Assembly (NCBI GenBank): GCA_937896495.1
Contig: CALBNQ010000143.1
Coordinates: forward strand, 1-16,480
Source: an uncultured archaeon
GTDB taxonomy: Archaea; Thermoproteota; Nitrososphaeria; Nitrososphaerales; Nitrosopumilaceae
DNA: 16,480 nucleotides
Direction: 5' to 3'
The translations under genes were made by a program, and so were the position numbers. Each line of letters starts with the position of its first letter. Position 1 is the stretch's first letter. Below, piece by piece: positions 1 through 6,576 of the stretch. The notes beneath the pieces were generated by a model that had not been told where the DNA came from, searched no databases, and worked only from the letters and a program-made list of their open reading frames with translations.

Positions 1-553
1 GTTGAAGGATTTGTACACCAAATTCAGACGCAACTAAATTTACAGCCTTCATCATTTTTAATTCATTTTCTAATTTAGCATCCATTACTTCAGAAATTTT
101 AGATTCACCACCAGAGAAAGCTTCTCGGTATGCATTATAACCACAAAATAATTCATCAATTCCATTTGCAGTAATTACTGTATCAAGTTTTAAACTATGT
201 GCCAATTTAGAAACATAATAAAATGCAATACTATTTTCATTCCAAGATAAATTGTCGGTGTTAATTGTTTGATTAATTTTTGATGAAATTGTTGGAAAAA
301 TATCTGAATCAATTTCTAAAATATGATGAGGGTAATTAAGAAATTCATTTACTTGTTTTGCAAATAAAATATCATGAGATTCAGGAAAACCAATGGTTAA
401 CAGTGTAATATCATAATCCATATCTGAACAAATTTTTGAAATTAATGTACTATCCACGCCACCTGAAAAAGCAATTCCAATTTTCTTTTTCTTTACAGTT
501 TCAGAGACAGAGTTTTTAATATTATACAATAATTCTTTGGTTATCTCATCCAC
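1..553 (-). CDS. Asparagine-synthase-like ATP-pyrophosphatase (partial, runs off left edge)
   Basis: The frame opens just after a TGA at 560-562, so the GTG at 553 is the first usable start. About 184 codons are visible before the window edge. The protein begins VDEITKELLYNIKNS and carries the PP-loop SGGVDS near residue 35, then TANGIDELFCGY, which matches the ADELFGGY block of the asparagine synthase (AsnB C-terminal) family. These motifs bind ATP and adenylate the aspartate side chain. No N-terminal glutaminase domain (catalytic Cys2) precedes the PP-loop, so the protein is a free-standing synthetase domain; it may use ammonia or another amine, and its substrate cannot be told from the sequence. 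A TATA-like stretch (TATAAT, about 571-577) lies some 22-26 bp upstream, fitting a leaderless GTG start. It is transcribed divergently from the pterin dehydratase gene. Confidence 0.8.
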   Translation of the reverse strand, partial: MDEITKELLYNIKNSVSETVKKKKIGIAFSGGVDSTLISKICSDMDYDITLLTIGFPESHDILFAKQVNEFLNYPHHILEIDSDIFPTISSKINQTINTDNLSWNENSIAFYYVSKLAHSLKLDTVITANGIDELFCGYNAYREAFSGGESKISEVMDAKLENELKMMKAVNLVASEFGVQILQ

Positions 554-625
554 AACAGTTCACATTAAATATTATAGAAAAAGGGTAATGAATCAATCTT
601 TTATTTTAGTACAAATGAAAACATT

Positions 626-904
626 ATGATGAAATTATCACAAACAGAGATTGATAATGAGTTAAAAAATCTACCAGGCTGGAAAATCAAAAATAAAAAA
701 CTCCACAAAGAATTCCTCTTTGAAAATTTTAATCAAGCATTTGGATTTATGACTAGAGCAGCAATGGAAATCGAAAAAATTAATCATCATCCAGAATGGT
801 TTAATGTGTATAACAAAATTATCATTGAATTAACAACACATGATATGGGGGGCATTACAAAAAATGATGTTAATTTAGCTAAAATTTTAAATGAATTTGA
901 ATGA
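626..904 (+). CDS. Pterin-4a-carbinolamine dehydratase
   Basis: A 92-residue protein of the usual length for the PCD/DCoH family. The signature is clear: [13 protein letters not shown] (residues 52-64) followed by [10 protein letters not shown] (69-78). Family knowledge makes His54, His55 and His72 the active-site histidines that dehydrate 4a-hydroxy-tetrahydropterin. In bacteria and archaea the enzyme also appears near molybdopterin or other pterin genes, so the physiological substrate here is open. ATG codons at 626 and 629 are both possible. A T-rich TATA-like stretch (599-607) sits about 25 bp upstream, as expected for a leaderless mRNA. A pterin-synthase-domain gene follows 67 bp downstream on the same strand, which suggests a shared pterin role. 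Confidence 0.9.
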   Translation: MMKLSQTEIDNELKNLPGWKIKNKKLHKEFLFENFNQAFGFMTRAAMEIEKINHHPEWFNVYNKIIIELTTHDMGGITKNDVNLAKILNEFE

Positions 905-971
905 TCAGAAAGAAAGTATCAGGCACAAATATTACAGAATTTATATTATATCCATAGTCAGATGACTTCAC

Positions 972-1787
972 ATGACGTCAAGTCCAACAATTTTAGATTC
1001 AGATTTCAAGTATATCGATAAAAAAGGAAATTTGTTAAGAACACGAACAGAATTGACATTAGCACAAATGTTTGATTTTCTTGATGAAGAATATCAATAC
1101 AATCACAAACTAGTATTAAAAAACGGAAAAGAGGTTGTAATTGATTTTAAAACAAAAAAAGGATTAATCGAAGTCATAGATAACGAAGAAGATATTGAAA
1201 AATATAAACAAATCAAAGAAGATTTTCCTCAAGAAAAAGTAATGGCTATTGGTCATGCAAAATATGTTGCACAAATTAAAGAATTACAAGACATAGTATT
1301 TTATGATAAAACTCCTCAGACGGGTTCAATATTTTTAGAAGATGCATCATTTTCATTTGATTATGCACATATTCTACCTTTAGTAGAAAAATGCTCCATA
1401 TTACATGGGCATACATCATCTGTAATGGTAGAATTGGTAGGACAAATGAAAGATAATTTACTTTTAGATTTTGGAGAAGCTAAAAAAATTATCAAAGAAG
1501 TTGTAAATGTATTTGATCATAAATTTTTCATTAATAAAAAATATCTAAAATCAGAAGATGATTCACATTACGTAATTTCGTTTAATGGTCCAAAAGGAAT
1601 GTTTGAATTACAGGTTCCAAAAGACACAACATATCTTTTAGAAGGCGAAGCTACTGTAGAAAATCTCTCAAGTGAAATTATTAAAATTCTAGCACCTAAA
1701 ATGCCATCAAATGTAGAAGCTGTAGGAGTATACATCTATGAAGGTTACAATAAAGGATCACACATTATTTCAAATATTTCAAGATAG
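972..1787 (+). CDS. QueD/PTPS-family synthase with N-terminal PD-(D/E)XK nuclease-like domain
   Basis: 271 residues, about twice the length of a lone 6-pyruvoyl-tetrahydropterin synthase. The C-terminal half (about 120-271) is the PTPS/QueD fold: FSFDYAH (His133) and CSILHGH (Cys141, His145, His147) give the zinc-binding histidines and catalytic cysteine; FDHKFF and the late YIYEG supply other conserved residues. The C-x3-HGH spacing is that of the QueD (6-carboxytetrahydropterin synthase) class, which would place it in preQ0/archaeosine synthesis for tRNA. The N-terminal half (about 20-112) has the layout RTRTEL (Glu27), VVIDF (Asp58), LIEV (Glu67), resembling PD-(D/E)XK-type nuclease domains in which the last Lys is replaced; that assignment is inference. 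ATG 972 lies about 27 bp from TTATATTATAT (940-950), so the mRNA is probably leaderless. valS begins 8 bp after the stop. Confidence 0.85.
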   Translation: MTSSPTILDSDFKYIDKKGNLLRTRTELTLAQMFDFLDEEYQYNHKLVLKNGKEVVIDFKTKKGLIEVIDNEEDIEKYKQIKEDFPQEKVMAIGHAKYVAQIKELQDIVFYDKTPQTGSIFLEDASFSFDYAHILPLVEKCSILHGHTSSVMVELVGQMKDNLLLDFGEAKKIIKEVVNVFDHKFFINKKYLKSEDDSHYVISFNGPKGMFELQVPKDTTYLLEGEATVENLSSEIIKILAPKMPSNVEAVGVYIYEGYNKGSHIISNISR

Positions 1788-1795
1788 TTTTAGAG

Positions 1796-4114
1796 ATGGA
1801 CCCAAAAATTTCAGAAAAAGCATGGAATCCAGAGTTAGAAAAAGAAATCCTAAATCAATGGCAAAAAGAGAAAATTTACGAATTTACACCTCAAGAAGAT
1901 AATTTTACCATAGATACACCACCGCCATATCCATCAGGTAGACCATGGCACATTGGAGCAGCAGCACATTATTCACAAATCGATATGATTGCGCGTACTG
2001 CAAGAATGTCTGGAAAGAATGTCTATTTTCCAATAGGGATTGACAGAAATGGACTCCCAGTTGAGTTGTACACAGAAAAAAAACACAGAATTAGAATGAG
2101 AGAGACTGAAAGAGGTGAATTTTTGAATCTTTGCAGAGATGCACTTGATGATTTAGAAGCAGAAATGATTCTAATCATGAAAAATCTTGGAATTAGTGGA
2201 GATTTTACAAATTATTACAGAACAGATTCAGAAGAATACAGAACGCTTACCCAATCTACATTTATTGATTTATGGAAAAAAGGACAAGTGTATTTAGCAA
2301 ATAGACCCAATAATTATGATTGGGTTTCTGGAACAACAATTGCTGATGCAGAAATCATTTACGAAGATTTACCAACTAAATTAGTTTACATGAAATTCAA
2401 AATTAAAGATACAGAAAAAGAAATCATCATTGCAAGTACAAGACCAGAATTAATTTGTGCATGTAAAACAATAATTGTTAATCCTGAAGATGAAAGATAC
2501 ACACAATACATTGGGAAAAAAGTCATAGTTCCAATTACTAATGTAGAAGTTGAATTAAGAACACATCATTCTGCCAAACAAGAATTTGGTTCAGGTGCTG
2601 TAATGGTTTGTAGTTATGGTGATCAGAATGATGTAGCATTGTTCCGAGAATTAGAATTAGAAGAAATTGTTGCAATTGGATTAGATGGTAGAATGACAGA
2701 GGCTGCAGGGGAATATGCAGGGTTAAAACCTAAACAAGCACGTACAAAAATTATCGAAGATCTAGAATCAAGAGGATTTTTGGAAAAGAAAGAAGATATT
2801 ATTCATAGAACCCCAGTATCAGAAAGAAGTAAAATTCCAATTGAGATTATTCCAATGGAAGAATATTATCTTAAACAAAAAGAATCAGTTAAAAAAATAA
2901 AAAAATTAGGACAAGAAATTACATTCCATCCAGCAATGCATAAACAAATTCTAATGAATTGGTTAGAATCTATCAACATTGATTGGCCAATTTCTAGAAG
3001 GAGATTTTATGGAACGGAAATTCCAATATGGTATTGCAAAAATTGTTCTGAGCCACATGTTCCAGAACCTGGAAAATATTACAAACCTTGGAGTGAGAAA
3101 TGTCCAATTACAAATTGTAACAAATGTGATTCATCTGAATTTATTGGAGAAGAAAGGACATTTGATACATGGATGGATTCCAGTGTTTCTCCTCTTTTTG
3201 TAAGTAAATTTGGAAAAGATGATAAATTTTTCAACATGGTGTATCCAGCCAGCATAAGACCACAAGCAAAAGATATTGTCCGAACATGGCTATACTATAC
3301 ACTTCTAAGATGTGAACAATTAACAGGGGAAAAACCATGGTCGGATGCCTGGATAATGGGATATGGTCTTGATGAAAAAGGAATGAAAATGAGTAAGAGT
3401 AAAGGGAATGCAATAGATCCTTTACCGGTAATTGAGAAATTAGGTGCAGATACTTTTAGATTTTGGAGTGCAAGTGAAATTAATCATGGTTATGACTTTA
3501 GATGTAATGAACAAAAAATTGAATCTACAAGAAAATTCCTTAGTAAATTATGGAATGTTTCAAGATTTTTGTCTAGTTTTCCTGTAATCAAATCAGGTAC
3601 ACTAAATGCATCAGATAAATGGATTTTATCAGAATTAGATAATTTGATAAAAGAATGTAAAAAAGGATATGATGATTACAACTTTTTCATTCCGGCAATT
3701 GCAATTAGAGAATTCACCTGGAATATTTTTGCAGCCCATTATATTGAAATGGCAAAAGCAAGAGCTTATGGAATTGAATTTTCTGATGAAGAAAGAGATG
3801 GAGCAATATTTACATTGCATAAAACATTGTCAACGATTTTAAAATTATTAGCACCAATCACTCCATTTATCACAGAATATTTATGGAAAATTTTGTATTC
3901 AAGTGAAAGTATTCATAAACAAAGACAAGTAGAATCAGAAAATGTGGAAGTTCAAAGCAATATCACAAAAGAAATTACAGAATTTAATTCTAAAGTTTGG
4001 AATGAGAAAAAATCTCAAAACTTATCTCTAAAAGATTCAATTAAAATTGAAATTCCTGAAAATCTAAAACCATTCATTAAAGATTTAAAATCTATGCACA
4101 ATTTATTAGATTGA
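1796..4114 (+). CDS. valS: Valyl-tRNA synthetase (class I, archaeal type)
   Basis: 772 residues. It charges tRNA-Val in the cytoplasm. Class I signatures are WHIG (51-54, the HIGH variant, after TPPPYPSG) and KMSKS (531-535). The editing (CP1) domain is present (IIASTRPE and following, about 210-330). WPISRRRFYGTEIPIWYC and SIRPQAKDIVRTW are ValRS-specific rather than IleRS or LeuRS. Cysteine pairs CKNC and CPITNCNKC (about 415-445) look like a zinc knuckle. The anticodon-binding helical domain follows KMSKS (HYIEMAKARAYG, LAPITPFITEYLW). The tail is shorter than in many ValRS and lacks an obvious long coiled coil. The start ATG lies 8 bp after the upstream stop, so it is probably co-transcribed with the QueD-like gene. 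It converges on pdxT with only 2 bp between the stop codons. Confidence 0.95.
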   Translation: MDPKISEKAWNPELEKEILNQWQKEKIYEFTPQEDNFTIDTPPPYPSGRPWHIGAAAHYSQIDMIARTARMSGKNVYFPIGIDRNGLPVELYTEKKHRIRMRETERGEFLNLCRDALDDLEAEMILIMKNLGISGDFTNYYRTDSEEYRTLTQSTFIDLWKKGQVYLANRPNNYDWVSGTTIADAEIIYEDLPTKLVYMKFKIKDTEKEIIIASTRPELICACKTIIVNPEDERYTQYIGKKVIVPITNVEVELRTHHSAKQEFGSGAVMVCSYGDQNDVALFRELELEEIVAIGLDGRMTEAAGEYAGLKPKQARTKIIEDLESRGFLEKKEDIIHRTPVSERSKIPIEIIPMEEYYLKQKESVKKIKKLGQEITFHPAMHKQILMNWLESINIDWPISRRRFYGTEIPIWYCKNCSEPHVPEPGKYYKPWSEKCPITNCNKCDSSEFIGEERTFDTWMDSSVSPLFVSKFGKDDKFFNMVYPASIRPQAKDIVRTWLYYTLLRCEQLTGEKPWSDAWIMGYGLDEKGMKMSKSKGNAIDPLPVIEKLGADTFRFWSASEINHGYDFRCNEQKIESTRKFLSKLWNVSRFLSSFPVIKSGTLNASDKWILSELDNLIKECKKGYDDYNFFIPAIAIREFTWNIFAAHYIEMAKARAYGIEFSDEERDGAIFTLHKTLSTILKLLAPITPFITEYLWKILYSSESIHKQRQVESENVEVQSNITKEITEFNSKVWNEKKSQNLSLKDSIKIEIPENLKPFIKDLKSMHNLLD

Positions 4115-4116
4115 AA

Positions 4117-4734
4117 TTAGTTTTGTAAAGAACTAATTAGATTTACAAAATACTTGTGTAATGAAATATCTTCTACAAGTTCTGGATGAAACGCAGTACC
4201 AATTACATTTCCTTTTTTAATTGCAACAATTTTGTCATTGTATTTTGCCAAAATTTCAATATCTGAACCAATATCTGAAACAGATGGTGCTCGAATAAAG
4301 ACACCATTAAATTTTGGAATGTTTATAGAATCCATAGAAATTTCAGTCTCAAAAGATTCTCTTTGTCGTCCAAAAGAGTTTCTCTCAAGGGTAATATCAA
4401 GAATATCTAAAAGTGGTTGATCAGTTTTTCCAACAATCTTATCATTTGCAGTGTTAGATAACATAATCATGCCTGCACAAATACCTAGAACAGGCATTCC
4501 AGATTCAATTTTTTCTTTTAGAACTTTAAGCGAACCGTTAACCAAAGAGAGTTGTCCAATAGTGGTACTCTCACCACCAGGAATGATTAATCCATCTAAT
4601 TGAGATATTTCATCAGGTGTTTTTGCATCAATAATTGTACCATCAATACCTAACTCATCAAGAGCAGATTTTGTTGACAAAAAATTTTCCTGAACATCAC
4701 CTTGAATGGATAAAACACCAATAGTAAGACTCAT
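4117..4734 (-). CDS. pdxT: Pyridoxal 5'-phosphate synthase, glutaminase subunit PdxT
   Basis: 205 residues, typical for PdxT. It hydrolyses glutamine and channels ammonia to PdxS in the deoxyxylulose-5-phosphate-independent PLP pathway. A class I glutamine amidotransferase triad is visible: Cys86 in GICAGM, and His183 and Glu185 in AFHPEL. Other family blocks are [13 protein letters not shown] at the N-terminus, [12 protein letters not shown] (49-60) and [12 protein letters not shown]. The ATG overlaps the pdxS stop by four bases (ATGA, 4731-4734), implying translational coupling and matched subunit amounts; a GGTGG stretch just upstream may act as ribosome binding site. Confidence 0.96.
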   Translation of the reverse strand: MSLTIGVLSIQGDVQENFLSTKSALDELGIDGTIIDAKTPDEISQLDGLIIPGGESTTIGQLSLVNGSLKVLKEKIESGMPVLGICAGMIMLSNTANDKIVGKTDQPLLDILDITLERNSFGRQRESFETEISMDSINIPKFNGVFIRAPSVSDIGSDIEILAKYNDKIVAIKKGNVIGTAFHPELVEDISLHKYFVNLISSLQN

Positions 4735-5699
4735 GCTGAACCACCACGATCTTGCATACGTAACTCTAAAGTATTAACATCTAATCCAAGCATTGATTGT
4801 CTTTCATCGATCATTTTTTGTGCTTCTTTTACTTTATCTGACTCATTCCAAAAAGTAGTAGCTAAAACAATTGCTCTAGCTCTTTCTTTTGCATCATCTG
4901 AATTAAAAATTCCAGAACCAACAAAAATTCCATCACAACCAAGAGACATCAAATAAGCTGCATCTGCAGGAGTTGCAATTCCACCAGCAGCAAAATTCAC
5001 AACAGGTAGTCGTCCAAGTTTGGCAGTCTGTTCTACAATATCATAAGAAACTTTGAATTCTCTAGCCATTCTAACTAAATCTTGATTATCTCCAGAATCA
5101 TAAATTGATTTTATTGTTCTTAGTTCATCATTTACTTTTTTGATATGTTTAATTGCTTCTGCAACATTTCCAGTTCCAGGTTCACCTTTAGTTCTTATCA
5201 TTGCAGCACCTTCTTCAATTCTCCTCAAAGCTTCTGCTAAAGATCTTGCACCATTTACAAATGGTGTTGTAAAATCCCATTTCCAGATATGTCGTAATTC
5301 ATCAGCAGGGGTCAATACTTCTGATTCATCAATCATATCTACATCAGTTTCTTTCAAAACCTGAGCCTCATTGACATGACCAATTCTACATTTTGCCATC
5401 ACAGGAATTGTAACTGAATCCATAATATCCTCAATAATTCTAATGCTTGCGGTTCGTGCAACACCACCTGCTTTTCTCACTTCAGATGGAAGTTTATCTA
5501 AAACCATTACAGAAACTGCACCTGCTTCTTCTGCAATCTGTGCTTGTTCCACTGTTGTAACATCCATCACAACCCCATTTTTTAACATGTGAGCAAAACC
5601 TCGTTTTAGAGTAGAGGTTCCTCGAAATATATCAGATGAATTATTTTTTTCAGAAACGATTCCTTTTGCATCAAGTCTTTCACCAGATAGTGGTAACAT
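4731..5699 (-). CDS. pdxS: Pyridoxal 5'-phosphate synthase subunit PdxS
   Basis: 322 residues. The TIM-barrel subunit makes PLP from ribose 5-phosphate, glyceraldehyde 3-phosphate and ammonia. Family blocks are nearly unbroken: [32 protein letters not shown] with the first imine-forming Lys103, [11 protein letters not shown], and [10 protein letters not shown] with the second lysine Lys171. Asp46 in VVMDV matches the conserved acidic residue. The protein has about 20 extra N-terminal residues compared with many bacterial PdxS; the ATG at 5699 is the first start and no better one follows before the conserved core. Only 30 bp separate it from the upstream unknown gene, and it overlaps pdxT by 4 bp, so an operon of three genes is likely. 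Confidence 0.97.
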   Translation of the reverse strand: MLPLSGERLDAKGIVSEKNNSSDIFRGTSTLKRGFAHMLKNGVVMDVTTVEQAQIAEEAGAVSVMVLDKLPSEVRKAGGVARTASIRIIEDIMDSVTIPVMAKCRIGHVNEAQVLKETDVDMIDESEVLTPADELRHIWKWDFTTPFVNGARSLAEALRRIEEGAAMIRTKGEPGTGNVAEAIKHIKKVNDELRTIKSIYDSGDNQDLVRMAREFKVSYDIVEQTAKLGRLPVVNFAAGGIATPADAAYLMSLGCDGIFVGSGIFNSDDAKERARAIVLATTFWNESDKVKEAQKMIDERQSMLGLDVNTLELRMQDRGGSA

Positions 5700-5729
5700 G
5701 GAATAATTTTTACTAAAGACTATTTGTAC

Positions 5730-6263
5730 TTATTCACTAATCTTTAAAATTATTTCATCTAATTCAGATTCAACCATAGTGATAATGGGAGGAATGAAAC
5801 CAGAAGTGGCATTTTGTTCAGGCCAATGAATTTGATTGGTTCTACCATTAAGTGTAATTTTGACATTTGATTTTTGATAATCAGTTACATTTTCTAAAAT
5901 TGTAAATGATTCAGAAGGAATTGCTATAAAACCAGTTTCTTTGATTAAAGCTTTGATTTTATTTAATGTCTTTTCATCTAATTTTGATCTTATATCAGGT
6001 TGGAGATATCCCTTGTCAGTAAGAGAATATTTTGTATCACCATTATTTTTTATTAGTAAAATCTCAGTTTTTTGTGATCCCGTTCTTTCAGTTACACCAT
6101 AAGAAATTTTCTTTAATTGATGTTTTGTATATTCAATTTCAATTTTATCTATAGAATTTGCTGCAGATATTGGAATTTCATTTTTTGTAATTAAGGGGAT
6201 TGAAATCAATAGTGCTATAATTACAGGAATCGCTCCCATAACCAAGTAAATCGGTTTTACCAT
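5730..6263 (-). CDS. Unknown protein with one N-terminal membrane segment
   Basis: 177 residues, family not recognised. Residues 4-25 (PIYLVMGAIPVIIALLISIPLI) form a single hydrophobic helix just after a lysine, so the protein is probably anchored with most of its chain outside the cell. There is no lipobox cysteine. The remainder is a soluble domain of alternating beta segments (YGVTERTG, TEILLIKNNGDTKYSLT, NVKITLNGRTNQIHWP) and a late acidic helix. The start ATG at 6263 has a TATA-like AATATAC (6288-6296) at leaderless distance. It lies 30 bp upstream of pdxS and may be co-transcribed, but nothing in the sequence ties it to PLP synthesis. Confidence 0.75.
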   Translation of the reverse strand: MVKPIYLVMGAIPVIIALLISIPLITKNEIPISAANSIDKIEIEYTKHQLKKISYGVTERTGSQKTEILLIKNNGDTKYSLTDKGYLQPDIRSKLDEKTLNKIKALIKETGFIAIPSESFTILENVTDYQKSNVKITLNGRTNQIHWPEQNATSGFIPPIITMVESELDEIILKISE

Positions 6264-6320
6264 TAGTAATAATCAATCAAAAATTGATGTATATTGCAAA
6301 TAAATCTTGGTTAAAAATAA

Positions 6321-6327
6321 CTTAAAA
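6321..6327 (+). promoter_or_regulatory. TATA-like box of tRNA-Trp
   Basis: CTTAAAA lies 27-33 bp upstream of the first tRNA base in an A-rich stretch, the spacing expected for an archaeal TATA box and TSS at or just before the tRNA 5' end. Placed by spacing only. Confidence 0.45.
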
Positions 6328-6382
6328 TTCAAGTCTATTTTATTCCTGTTTGTGGGGTCGTAGCCTAGCCTGGTAGGGCGAC

Positions 6383-6409
6383 AGTGTCTACGAAAAAGAT
6401 CACCGCTAA
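6383..6409 (+). other. tRNA-Trp intron 1 (27 nt, in anticodon stem, position 28/29)
   Basis: The insert splits the 5' anticodon strand between C28 and G29; this boundary is unique because neither neighbour allows the exon to shift. It folds as a bulge-helix-bulge: intron stem GTG/CAC (6384-6386/6401-6403), bulge AC^A (6381-6383), four-pair helix GGCG/CGCT (6377-6380/6404-6407), bulge AA^G (6408-6410), each cut after the second bulge base. This is the substrate shape of archaeal tRNA splicing endonuclease at a non-canonical site. Confidence 0.82.
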
Positions 6410-6418
6410 GGGCTCCAA

Positions 6419-6471
6419 AGGTTAACTAAGCTAAACTGACTCACGGATGATGTAAGTTTGGAGCTGTAGTG
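6419..6471 (+). other. tRNA-Trp intron 2 (53 nt, canonical 37/38) with box C/D-like motifs
   Basis: The insert follows A37 and ends before A38. The 3' bulge TG^A (6470-6472) abuts CCC of the anticodon stem; the 5' bulge AA^A (6417-6419) and helix CTCC/GTAG (one C-U mismatch) complete an imperfect BHB. Inside are CTGA (6436-6439, box D'), a 7-nt spacer, ATGATGT (6447-6453, box C'), then TTTGGAGC (6457-6464), complementary to the host anticodon loop, and CTGT (6464-6467), a weak box D. Archaeal tRNA-Trp introns in other lineages are known to serve as box C/D methylation guides; the same role here is inference. Confidence 0.78.
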
Positions 6472-6576
6472 ACCCGTAGGTCGCCGGTTCAATTCCGGTC
6501 GGCCCCACGTTAAAATTTTAGAATTTTCAAAACATAAATTTGAAATTTTTTGATAGATTGGGTATAATGAAAAATT

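Larger units (their letters stand above)
6354..6507 (+). tRNA. tRNA-Trp (anticodon CCA) with two introns
   Basis: Acceptor GGGGTCG (6354-6360) pairs with CGGCCCC (6500-6506), with discriminator A6507; CCA is not encoded. D arm is GCCT/GGGC around AGCCTGGTA (6363-6379). T arm is GCCGG-TTCAATT-CCGGT (6483-6499). The 3' anticodon strand CCCGT (6473-6477) and variable loop AGGTC need a 5' strand ACGGG, which appears only if two inserts are removed: exon 1 ends at C6382 (AC), exon 2 is 6410-6418 (GGGCTCCAA), exon 3 starts at A6472. The spliced loop is CTCCAAA with anticodon CCA at 6415-6417, giving a normal 74-nt tRNA-Trp. TrpRS is encoded in the same window at 14531-15643. Confidence 0.92.

Noticed and set aside
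1796..4114. Leucyl- or isoleucyl-tRNA synthetase
   Set aside because: IRPQAKDIVRTW and WPISRRRFYGTEIPIWYC are ValRS blocks.
4235..5364. Plus-strand open frames within pdxT and pdxS
   Set aside because: They lie antisense to strongly conserved genes and have no start signals or recognisable protein features.
6468..6482. GACC-CGTA-GGTC hairpin read as a long variable arm of tRNA-Ser or tRNA-Leu
   Set aside because: No Ser or Leu anticodon fits a seven-base loop. CCCGT plus AGGTC as anticodon strand and variable loop, with CTCCAAA as loop, gives a complete tRNA-Trp.
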